A stretch of 64,000 nt of DNA from Streptomyces sp. NBC_01214 (lineage in GTDB: Bacteria > Actinomycetota > Actinomycetes > Streptomycetales > Streptomycetaceae): NCBI RefSeq assembly GCF_026340975.1, contig NZ_JAPEOS010000001.1:3257001-3321000 (forward strand), read 5' to 3'. The notes beneath the pieces were generated by a model. The model did not search any database. It had not been told where the DNA came from and was given only the letters and a program-made list of their open reading frames with translations. The translations under genes were made by a program, and so were the position numbers. Shown one piece after another: positions 25,901 to 57,663 of the stretch (within the stretch, counting starts at the first letter, position 1; each line of letters begins with the position of its first letter).

Positions 25901-28900
25901 TTCGCCGAGGTGCTGGGTGTGCCGTCGGTGGGTATCGATGAGAGTTTCTTCGATCTGGGTGGGCATTCGCTGCTCGCGACGCGGTTGCTCAGCAGGGTGC
26001 GTGCGGAGCTGTCCGCGGAGCTGAGTGTGCGGGATCTCTTCGATCATCCGACGGTGGCGGGTCTGGCCGGGGTGTTCGGTGATCTGGGTGCGGTGCGTGG
26101 GGCGTTGGTGGCGATGGAGCGCCCGGATGTGGTGCCGTTGTCCTTCGCCCAGCGCAGGCTGTGGTTCCTCAACCAGCTCGAAGGCCCCAGCCCCACCTAC
26201 CACATCCCCTTCTCGCTCCGGTTGACGGGCGGGTTGGACCGGGAGGCGCTGGAAGCGGCGCTGGGTGATGTGGTGGCGCGTCATGAGAGTCTGCGGACGG
26301 TGTTCCCGCAGGTGGACGGGGTGCCGCGGCAGCTGGTTCTGGACCCGGGTTCGGAGCGGGCCCGGATCGGTCTGACGGTGGAGGCGGTCACTGAGGCCGA
26401 TCTCGGGGAACGGCTGGCGCAGCAGGCGGCGCTCGGTTTCGATCTCGCCGGTGACCTGCCGTTCCGGGCACGGCTGTTCGCGCTGAGTGACACCGATCAC
26501 GTGCTGCTGATCGTGATGCACCACATCGCCAGTGACGGCTGGTCGGCGGCTCCGCTGCTGCGGGACCTGTCGCAGGCCTACGAGGCGAGGTCGCTGGGAG
26601 AGGTTCCGGGGTGGGAGCCGCTGCCGGTGCAGTACGCGGATTACGCCCTGTGGCAGGAGAAGACCCTGGGCGACGAGGCCGATCCGGGCAGCGTGATCGC
26701 CCAGCAGATCGGTTTCTGGAGCGCCGAGCTCGCCGGGATGCCCCAGGAGCTGGCGCTGCCGGTGGACCGGCCCCGGCCTCCGGTGGCCGGCAACCAGGGT
26801 GCGACGGTTCCCGTGCTGATTCCCGCTGCTCTGCACCGCGGGCTGGCGGAGCTGGCCGCGCAGACCCGGTCGAGCATGTTCATGGTGCTGCAGGCCGGCG
26901 TGGCCGCTCTGCTGTCCGGTCTCGGCGCCGGTGACGACATCCCTCTGGGCACGGCGATCGCGGGACGGACCGACCAGGCGACCGAGGACCTCGTCGGGCT
27001 GTTCGTCAACACCCTGGTCATGCGCACCGACCTCTCCGGCGCCCCGAGCTTCCGTGAGCTGGTCGAGCGGGTCAGGGACCGCAACCTGGCGGCCTACGCC
27101 CACCAGGACATCCCCTTCGAACGCCTCGTCGAGGTGATCAACCCCGAACGCTCGCTCGCCCGCCACCCCCTCTTCCAGGTCATGCTCACCATCCTGAATC
27201 TTCCGCCCAGGACGATTCCGTTCCCGCCGCTGAAGGCGGAGTTCGTCCCGGGTGAGCGCGTGGTCGCGAACATGGACCTCTCCATCGACCTGTTGGAGCA
27301 CCACACGGCCGACGGCACGCCCGACGGCGTCAAGGGTGTTTTCGAGTACCGCACCGACCTCTTCGACCGTCCGACGATCGAGCGGATGGCCAGCCTGCTG
27401 ATCCAGCTGCTCGGCCAGGTCACGGCCCACCCTGACCGGCCTGTGCACCGCATCGATCTGCTCGGCGCCGCCGAGCGCACCCTGATGTTCTCGGAATGGA
27501 ACGGCGCGGAGAGGGAGCTGACCCCCGCCACGGTCGTCGAGCAGTTCGAGGCCCAGGCGAGCCGCACCCCCGAGGCCGGTGCGCTGGTCTACCGCGACGT
27601 CCGGTTGACCTTCGCCGAACTGAACGCACGCGCCAACCGCCTGGCCCACCATCTGATCGCCGTGGGAGCCGGTCCCGAGCGAGTGGTCACGCTGGCGCTG
27701 CCCCGCACGGACGAGGCCATGGTGGCCCTGTGGGCCGTACTCAAGGCCGGCGCCGTCCACCATCCCATCGACCCGCAGGGTCCTTCGGAACGCACGGGCT
27801 TCATGTTCGACGAGGCGGCGCCCGTCGTCGTCGTCACCCTCTCCGCGTACGCGAGCGCGCTGAACGTCCCGGACGGGACGGTCCTGCTGGTGCTCGACGA
27901 CGCCGGCACCGAGCGGGCCGTGGCGGGGCGCCCCGTCACGGATCCGACGGACAACGACCGAACCGTGGCGCTGCTGCCTTCGCACCCGGCCTACCTCCTC
28001 TACACATCGGGCTCGACCGGGCTGCCCAAGGGCGTCCTCGTCGAGCACCGCAACCTGCACGCCCTCTTCCACCACCACCAGTCCGAGTTCGTCCGCCCAT
28101 CGGCACAGGCCGTCGGCCGGCAGGTCCGGGCCGCCCTGACGGCGTCGATGACCTTCGACACGTCCTGGGACGCGATGATGTGGCTGCTCGACGGTCATGA
28201 GCTGCATCTCATCGACGACGACATTCGGTGGGACGCAGGAGCGCTCTCCGCCTATGTGGCGGACCGCGGCATCGACATGCTCGACCTCACCCCCAGCTAT
28301 GTGGAGCAGCTGGTACGGGAGGGGATGCTGGACAACGAGCGGCACCGGCCGACGCTGATGATCGTCGGTGGCGAGGGCATGAGCGCAGCCCTCTGGTCCG
28401 CCCTGCGCGCTGCGCCGAGCACGCGCAGCCTCAACTGCTACGGCCCCACCGAGGCGACGGTCGAGACCGTCTACTGGCCGGTCTCGGACGCGGTGGAGCC
28501 CCGGCTCGGGCGGCCCGTGTGGAACACCCGTGCCTATGTCCTCGACGAGTGGCTCCGGCCGGTTCCCGAAGGTGTGGCGGGAGAGCTCTACCTCGCGGGC
28601 TCCCAGTTGGCTCGTGGGTATGTGCGGCGGGCGGGGTTGACGGCGGAGCGGTTCGTGGCGGATCCGTTCGGTGGTGCGGGGTCGCGTATGTATCGCACGG
28701 GTGATGTGGCGCGGTGGGTCGAGGGCGGGGTGCTGGAGTATCTGGGTCGGGCCGATGACCAGGTGAAGATCCGGGGGTTCCGGATCGAGCTGGGTGAGAT
28801 CTCGGCGGTGTTGGGCCGTTGTGCCGGGGTTGCTCAGGGTGCGGTGGTGGTTCGTGAGGACACGCCGGGTGATCAGCGGTTGGTCGCGTATGTGGTGGCT

Positions 28901-31900
28901 GATGGTGTGGTGGATGCGGAGGTGCTCCGTGAGGAGCTGGCCGCTGTGCTGCCCGGGTACATGGTGCCGTCGGCGTTCGTGGTCGTGGAGGGGCTGCCGC
29001 TGACGTCGAACGGGAAGCTGGACCGCACGGCGCTGCCGGCGCCGGAGGTGGCGGGGGCGGCCGGGGGGCGTGGTCCGCGGAGTTCGGTGGAGGAGGTTCT
29101 GTGTTCTTTGTTCGCCGAGGTGCTGGGTGTGCCGTCGGTGGGTATCGATGAGAGTTTCTTCGATCTGGGTGGGCATTCGCTGCTCGCGACGCGGTTGCTC
29201 AGCAGGGTGCGTGCGGAGCTGTCCGCGGAGCTGAGTGTGCGGGATCTCTTCGATCATCCGACGGTGGCGGGTCTGGCCGGGGTGTTCGGTGATCTGGGTG
29301 CGGTGCGTGGGGCGTTGGTGGCGATGGAGCGCCCGGATGTGGTGCCGTTGTCCTTCGCCCAGCGCAGGCTGTGGTTCCTCAACCAGCTCGAAGGCCCCAG
29401 CCCCACCTACAACCTGGGTGAATCCCTCCGGTTGACGGGCGGGTTGGACCGGGAGGCGCTGGAAGCGGCGCTGGGTGATGTGGTGGCGCGTCATGAGAGT
29501 CTGCGGACGGTGTTCCCGCAGGTGGACGGGGTGCCGCGGCAGCTGGTTCTGGACCCGGGTTCGGAGCGGGCCCGGATCGGTCTGACGGTGGAGGCGGTCA
29601 CTGAGGCCGATCTCGGGGAACGGCTGGCGCAGCAGGCGGCGCTCGGTTTCGATCTCGCCGGTGACCTGCCGTTCCGGGCACGGCTGTTCGCGCTGAGTGA
29701 CACCGATCACGTGCTGCTGATCGTGATGCACCACATCGCCAGTGACGGCTGGTCGGCGGCTCCGCTGCTGCGGGACCTGTCGCAGGCCTACGAGGCGAGG
29801 TCGCTGGGAGAGGTTCCGGGGTGGGAGCCGCTGCCGGTGCAGTACGCGGATTACGCCCTGTGGCAGGAGAAGACCCTGGGCGACGAGGCCGATCCGGGCA
29901 GCGTGATCGCCCAGCAGATCGGTTTCTGGAGCGCCGAGCTCGCCGGGATGCCCCAGGAGCTGGCGCTGCCGGTGGACCGGCCCCGGCCTCCGGTGGCCGG
30001 CAACCAGGGTGCGACGGTTCCCGTGCTGATTCCCGCTGCTCTGCACCGCGGGCTGGCGGAGCTGGCCGCGCAGACCCGGTCGAGCATGTTCATGGTGCTG
30101 CAGGCCGGCGTGGCCGCTCTGCTGTCCGGTCTCGGCGCCGGTGACGACATCCCTCTGGGCACGGCGATCGCGGGACGGACCGACCAGGCGACCGAGGACC
30201 TCGTCGGGCTGTTCGTCAACACCCTGGTCATGCGCACCGACCTCTCCGGCGCCCCGAGCTTCCGTGAGCTGGTCGAGCGGGTCAGGGACCGCAACCTGGC
30301 GGCCTACGCCCACCAGGACATCCCCTTCGAACGCCTCGTCGAGGTGATCAACCCCGAACGCTCGCTCGCCCGCCACCCCCTCTTCCAGGTCATGCTCACC
30401 GTCCAGAACACGGATGACGCGGAGCTCAGCCTCGCCGGGGTGCACGTCGGTCAGCAGCCCGTCGGACTGACCGTCACCAAGTTCGACCTCTCCTTCAGCC
30501 TGACGGACCACTACGACGCCGACGGTGAACCGGCGGGCATCGGCGGCCTGGTGGAGTACAGCACCGATTTGTTCGACCCCGGGACGGTGCGGGAGCTGTG
30601 CGTACGTCTTGAGCGGCTGCTGACCTCGGCGGTGGAGGACCCCGAGCGGCCGGTCGGCGGGATCGATCTGCTGTCCGCCCAGGAGCGGCGGCGGATGCTG
30701 GTGGAGTGGAACGACACCGGGCGCGAGCTCCCCTGCGAGACGTTCCCGGAGCAGTTCGCCGCGCAGGTGGCGAGCACTCCCGACGCCTGTGCACTGGTCT
30801 TCGAGAGGGAATCCCTTTCGTACGCGGAGCTGGACGCACGCTCGAGCCGGCTGGCCCGGTATCTGATCGGGCAGGGGATGGGCCCCGAGCAGCTGGTGGC
30901 GATCGCGCTGCCCCGGTCGGCCGATCTGGTCGTCGCGCTGCTGGCGGTGATGAAGTCCGGGGCCGCGTACGTGCCGGTGGACGTGGACTACCCGGCTGAG
31001 CGCATCGCGTACATACTGCGGGACGCCGCCCCCGCTCTGGTGCTGACCAGCGGTGCGGTAGCCGAGCGGATTCCGGTCGCGGACGAGGCACTCGTGGTGC
31101 TCGATGGCCCGGAGGTCCCTCTCTCGGTGGCCGCGCTGCCCGCGGGAGCGGTGGGTGACGGCGAACGGTCGGCGCCGTCGGTGGTGCCGCACCTCGCGTA
31201 CGTGATCTACACGTCGGGTTCGACCGGCCGCCCCAAGGGGGTGGGCGTCACCCATCGGGGCATCGCGAGCCTGGTGGCCTCCACGAGGGAGGCCTTCGCC
31301 GTCGGCGCCGGGGACCGGGTGCTGCAGTTCGCGGCGGCGGGCTTCGACGCGGCTTTCGCCGAGATCGCCCTGGCCCTGCTGTCGGGCGCGACGCTGGTGA
31401 TGGCTCCCAAGGAGCGGCTGATGCCGGGAGCGCCCCTGGTGGAGCTGCTGGCCGAACAGCGCATCACCCAGGCGACCCTGCCTCCCGCGGCGCTGGCGGT
31501 ACTGCCCGACGACGGGCTGCCCGAAGGGATGTCGCTGACGGTGGCGGGCGAGGCGTGCCCGCCGGATCTGGTGCGGCGCTGGTCTCGGGGGCGCCGGATG
31601 GTCAACGGGTACGGTCCCACCGAGACGACGGTGGCCGCTGCCTTCGCGGTGCTGGACGGTGGCGATGGTGTGGCTCCGGTCGGCCGGCCCGTGGTCAACG
31701 CGCGTGCCTATGTCCTCGACGATGGCCTGCGGCCCGTACCGGTAGGCGTTCCCGGTGAGCTGTACGTATCGGGGCACGGCCTGGCCCGCGGGTACCTCAA
31801 TCGTCCCGGGATCACGGCGGAGCGGTTCGTCGCCAATCCGTTCACGGGTACGGGCGAGCGGATGTACCGCACCGGTGACGTGGTGCGGTGGCGTGCCGAC

Positions 31901-34900
31901 GGGCAGCTCGAGTTCGTGGGTCGGGCCGACGGCCAGGTCAAACTCCGCGGCTTCCGGATCGAAACGGGCGAGATCGAGGCGGTGCTGGCCCGGATCCCGG
32001 AGGTGGCTCAGGCCGTGGTGGTGATCCGGGAGGACACGCCGGGCGCCAGGAGCCTGGTCGCCTATCTCGTGCCCGCCGATGGTGAGCACGGAGCCGACGA
32101 CGGCCTGGACGTGACCGCGATGCGGGAGCACGCCGCTGCCTTCCTTCCCGACTACATGGTGCCCAGTGCCTTCGTGGTCCTCGACCAGCTCCCCCTCACC
32201 CCCAACGGCAAGATCGACAAGAAGGTGCTGCCCGCCCCCGCCTACGAGGTATCGGACGGGTCCCGTGCGCCCCGCACTCCGTACGAGGAGGTGCTGTGCG
32301 GCCTGTTCGCCGAGGTCCTCGGTCTTGCACGGGTCGGACTGGACGACAACTTCTTCGCCCTGGGAGGCCATTCGCTCATCGCCACCCGCCTGGTCAGCCG
32401 TATCCGTACGGCCCTGTCCGCCGAGATCGCCGTACGCGACCTCTTCGAGCGGCCCACCGTGGCGGGCCTGGCCGAGATCGTCGGTGAGGCGGACGCGGTG
32501 CGCGTCCCGCTCGCCGCCAGGCCGCGGCCCGACCGGATTCCGCTCTCCTACGCCCAGCAGCGCTTCTGGTTCCTCCACCAGCTCGAAGGCCCCAGTCCCG
32601 CCTACAACATCCCCTTCGCGCTCCGGCTCACCGGGGAGCTCGACCGTTCGGCGCTGGAGGCGGCACTGGCCGATGTGCTCGAGCGGCACGACAGCCTGCG
32701 CACCGTTTTCGCCGAGACCGCCGGTGTGCCCCGTCAGGAGATCCTCGACACCGAGCGGGTACGTCCCTCTCTCGAAGTGGTGGAGGTCAGTGGGGCCGGC
32801 CTCCCCGGTGCGCTCGCCGACGCGGCCGCGCGCGGCTTCGACCTCGCCACAGAGGTCCCCCTGCGGGCCCGGCTGTTCGCGGTCGGCCCCGAGGAACACG
32901 TACTCCTCGTGGTGCTGCACCACATCGCCGGCGACGGCTGGTCGATCGAGCCACTGGTCCGTGATCTGTTCGAGGCCTACGCCGCGCGCCTGGACGGTAC
33001 GGCACCCGGTTGGACGCCCTTGCCGGTCCAGTACGCCGACTACACCCTCTGGCAGCGCGAGGTCCTCGGCGACGAGGACGACCCCGGCAGCACGCTGGCC
33101 GGGCAGGAGCGCTTCTGGGCGGACCGTCTCGCGGATCTGCCGAACCAGCTCGAACTGCCCACCGACCGCCCGAGGCCCGCGGTCGCCAGCCACCGGGGCG
33201 GGATCGTCGAGCTGCGTCTCGACGGCGAGCTGCACCGGGAGCTGGTGGCGCTGAGCCAGGAACTGGGCGCGACCCTGTTCATGGTGGTCCAGGCCGGACT
33301 CGCGGCGGCCCTGACGCGCCTCGGCGCGGGCCACGACATCCCGATCGGCACCGTGATCGCGGGGCGCACCGACCAGGCGACCGAGGATCTCGTCGGTCTC
33401 TTCGTCAACACCCTGGTGCTCCGCACGGACACCTCGGGCGAGCCCGGCTTCCAGGAGCTCGTGGAGCGGGTCCGGGAGGTGAACCTGGCGGCCCACGCCC
33501 ACCAGGACCTGCCGTTCGAGCGCCTGGTGGACGTGCTGAAGCCGGAGCGCTCCCTCTCCAGGCACCCGCTGTTCCAGGTGATGCTCACCTTCCAGAACAC
33601 GTCGTCGGACCTGCCCCGTCCTTCCGGCCTCGGCATCGGCCTCGAGGAGGTGCCCTCCGACGGAGCCAAGTTCGACCTGGAGTTCGTCTTCGGTGAGCAG
33701 CAGACCTCCGGCGGCGCACCCGACGGCCTCATCGGACAGATCGAGTACGCCGACGACCTCTTCGACCGGGAAACGGTCGAGCGGATCGGAGAGCGGCTGA
33801 TCCGGCTGCTCACAGCCGCGGTCGCGGAACCCGCACGGCCCGTCGGTGAACTGGACGTCCTGGACGTGGACGAGCGCCGTCAGCTGCTCTCGGGGTGGAA
33901 CGGCGCCGATGAGCCGGTGGTGCGGGCGGCGTTGTCCGAGCTGTTCGCGGCGCACGAGGCGCGGACTCCGGACGCGGTGGCGGTGGAGTCCGAGGAGTTC
34001 TCGTCGATGCTGTCGGGGACCCGGGCCCATGTGCTGGACGGCTCGTTGCGGCCGGCGTTGCCCGGGGTGGCCGGGGAGTTGTATGTGGCCGCGGCGGGTA
34101 CGGCGCGCGACTGCTTCGATCGGGCGTCGTTGCCGGCGGAGCGCTTCGTCGCCGATCCGTTCGGGGCACCCGGTGCGCGGATGTACCGCACGGGTGACGT
34201 GGTGCGCTGGCGTGCCGGTGGGCAGCTGGAGTTCGTCGGGCGTGCCGATGACCAGGTCGAGATCCGTGGTTTCCGGATAGCGCTGAGCGAGATCGAGCGC
34301 GTGCTGAGCGGGCACGGCGGTGTGGACCGGGCCGCTGTGGTGGTCCATGAGCCGCAGCCGGGCGTCGAACAGCTGGTGGCGTATGTGGTGCCGGTGGCGG
34401 GGGGCGCGCCGGAGGGCCGTGCACTGCGTGCGCATGTGTCCGGCGTGCTGCCCGAGCACATGGTCCCTGCGGCCTTCGTGGTCCTGGACGCACTGCCGCT
34501 CACTGCCGTGGGAAGGCTGGACCGGAGCTCGCTCCCCGTGCCCGTCTTCGACAACGCGAGCGACTCGCGTGCCCCTCGTACCAGGAACGAGGAGATCCTG
34601 TGCGGCGTGTTCGCCGATGTTCTGAGGCTGCCCGAGCCAGCCGGAATCGACGACAACTTCTTCGAGCTGGGCGGTGACAGCATCGTCTCCATCCAGGTGG
34701 TGCTGGCAGCCCGCAAGGCCGGGCTGATGATCACGGTGAAGGACATGTTCGCCTGCAAGACGGTGGCCGCTCTGGCAGCCGTCGCCACCGAGAAGGGAGC
34801 CACTGCTTCGACCGAGCCCGACGTGGCGACCGGGGAGATCGTGCCCACACCGATCATGCACGGACTGCGGGAACGGGGCGGCACCGTTGACGGGTTCAGC

Positions 34901-36324
34901 CAGTCGATGCTGCTCCAGGTGCCCGCCGGCCTCGACGCCGGCGTCCTCACCGGCGTGCTCCAGACGATCGTCGACCACCATGACGTGCTGCGGCTGCGGA
35001 TGACCCCCGAGGCAGGGGAGTGGCGGATGGAGATTCCGCCGGCCGGAGAGCTGCGCGCGGAGTCGTTCGTGCGGAGGGTCGACATCTCCGGGTACGACGA
35101 GGTCTCCGGGGAGGAAGACACCGCACTGCTGCCGCTCCTCCAGGACCATGCCGAACGTGCCTGGCGGCGGCTGTCGCCGGAGTCCGGCACGATGGTGCAG
35201 GCGGTCTGGTTCGATGCCGGTGCCGCACGGCCCGGCAAACTGCTGCTGGCCCTCCACCATCTCGTCGTGGACGGCGTCTCCTGGCGGATCCTCCTGCCCG
35301 ATCTGCGGGAGGCGTGGCAGGAACTGTCCTCGGGGCGCATCCCTCGGCTCGCCCCGGTGGGCACGTCGTTCCGCCGGTGGACGGAGCACCTGCTCCACGA
35401 GGCCGGGCGGCCCGAGCGCCTCGCCGAGCTGGACCGGTGGGTGGAGGTCCTGGCGGCTCCCGGCGCCCCCCTGGGCAAGCCGCTCGACCCGGCTCGTGAT
35501 GTCGCCGCCACCGTGCGGCGGGTCACGCTGACCCTGCCGAGCACCGACACGGAGCCGCTGCTGACCCGGGTGCCCGCCGCCTTCAACGCGGGCGTCGAGG
35601 ATGTCCTGCTCATCGCCATGGCGTTGGCGGTCACCGACTGGCGGCGCAGACGAGGAGGCGCGGACGGGCCCGTGCTGATCGGCCTCGAGGGCCATGGCCG
35701 GCAGGAGATCATCGAGGGCGTGGACCTGAGCCGTACGGTCGGCTGGTTCACGAGCCTGCACCCGGTGCGTCTGGAGCCGGGAGCCGTCGACTGGCGGGAA
35801 CTGTGGGACGGCGGGCCGGTCGCAGGCCGGGTGGCCAAGCGGATCAAGGAACAGCTGCGGGTACCGGACAGCGGCCTCGGCTACGGCCTGCTGCACCATC
35901 TGAACGCGGAGAGCCGGAAGGTTCTGGCCGAACTGGCGAAGCCCCGGATCGGCTTCAACTACCTCGGCCGGTTCGCGGTTACCGACGGAGGCTCTCCCGT
36001 CGATGACTGGTCGGTCGCACCCGAGGGCGAGTTCCTCACCGACGGCCAGGACGCCGACCTGCCCGCGCCGTTCGAACTGGAGCTCAACGCCGTGACCGTG
36101 GACCGCCCCGGCGGCCCGGAACTGGTGGCGACCTGGTCGTGGCCGGAGGCGGTGCTGGGCGAAGAGGACGTCCGGGAACTGGCGCAGGGCTGGTTCCGGG
36201 CGCTGGACGCACTCGTACGGCATGCCGACACCTCCCAGTCCGGTGGCTACACCCCCTCCGACCTCGCGCTCGCAGCGCTGGACCAGGACGAAATCGATCT
36301 GCTCGAAGACGAATGGAGAACGCT

Positions 36325-36328
<4 letters not shown>
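22916..36328 (+). CDS. Nonribosomal peptide synthetase 1, four modules (C-A-T-C-A-T-C-A-T-C-A*-T-E)
   Basis: A 4470-aa synthetase. ATG at 22916 is the first of three consecutive ATGs after GGAG. Domains by residue: C1 1-430 (CHHIALDG near 140, EntF-like starter type), A1 460-970, T1 near 1017, C2 1070-1510, A2 1530-2040, T2 near 2085, C3 2140-2580, A3 2605-3110, T3 near 3152, C4 3205-3650, a truncated A4 3665-3880, T4 near 3919 ([10 protein letters not shown], the form seen before E domains) and E 3985-4460 ([13 protein letters not shown]). It loads Thr first, then two further residues, and presents a D-configured fourth residue that it cannot activate itself. Downstream C5 is of the D-C-L type, consistent with this E domain. 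A long repeat lies within A1-C2 and A2-C3. The stop overlaps the NRPS2 start. Confidence 0.96.
24300..25830 (+). other. Adenylation domain, module 1: predicted L-Thr
   Basis: Read by the GrsA-alignment rule, the pocket residues are D-F-W-N-V-G-M-V-H(-K), from [28 protein letters not shown] and [11 protein letters not shown]. This is a standard threonine code. Thr in position 1 offers a side-chain hydroxyl for lactone closure by the C-terminal thioesterase. Confidence 0.88.
25403..27190 (+). repeat. 1788-bp near-identical block, copy 1 (copy 2 at 28613-30400)
   Basis: The offset is exactly 3210 bp. The block covers A6-A10 of one A domain, its T domain and almost all of the next C domain. By eye the copies differ at 25537 (C versus T) and in a patch at 26201-26216 that changes HIPFS to NLGES; elsewhere I saw no difference. 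The first 750 bp are rich in G/T-ending codons (GTG, GGT, GGG), unlike the C-ending codons of flanking NRPS DNA. Confidence 0.9.
27510..29040 (+). other. Adenylation domain, module 2: substrate unassigned (acid-lined pocket)
   Basis: The pocket reads approximately D-T-D-D-I-G-C-V-E, from [26 protein letters not shown] and [12 protein letters not shown] do not know a firm match. Three acidic residues suggest a basic or amide side chain. The core looks intact ([17 protein letters not shown]), so it should be active. Confidence 0.5.
28613..30400 (+). repeat. 1788-bp near-identical block, copy 2
   Basis: Second copy of 25403-27190, covering the end of A2, T2 and C3. Its borders fall just after the A6 motif ([12 protein letters not shown]) and within the C-domain end (FQVMLT), so the substrate-selecting A cores and the C-domain tails lie outside the shared block. 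Confidence 0.9.
30730..32240 (+). other. Adenylation domain, module 3: probably aromatic amino acid
   Basis: The pocket reads D-A-A-T-T-A-G-V-A, from [26 protein letters not shown] and [11 protein letters not shown]. The frame resembles the Phe/Tyr/Trp class (compare module 5), with Trp239 replaced by Ala, which would widen the pocket. Tyr, Trp or a modified aromatic residue is a reasonable but unproven reading. Confidence 0.45.
33930..34560 (+). other. Truncated, catalytically dead adenylation domain of module 4
   Basis: After [14 protein letters not shown] the sequence jumps straight to [17 protein letters not shown], a point just before A6. Motifs A1-A5, with the ATP loop TSGSTGxPKG and the whole substrate pocket, are missing (about 300 residues). 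What remains is also degraded: A8 reads [18 protein letters not shown] (Lys to Glu), and A10 reads TAVGRLDR, so the NGK lysine is replaced by Arg. The frame is kept open through to T and E, so selection still maintains the module. Its amino acid must come from elsewhere, or the module is passed over. Confidence 0.9.
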
Positions 36329-57629
<21,301 letters not shown>

Positions 57630-57663
57630 CCCCACCCCACGGACAGCAGAGGAGGACAGAGTT

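Noticed and set aside
34000..34560. Reading module 4 as a normal C-A-T-E module
   Set aside because: No TSGSTG loop, no FDxxxxE or YGPTE motifs and no NGK lysine are present, so it cannot be a functional adenylation domain.
24983..36223. Very long open frame on the reverse strand opposite NRPS1 (and similar ones opposite NRPS2 and NRPS3)
   Set aside because: These are antisense shadows that arise in GC-rich coding DNA. They encode His/Arg/Gln-rich repetitive sequence with no domain motifs, while the forward frames hold complete NRPS domains.
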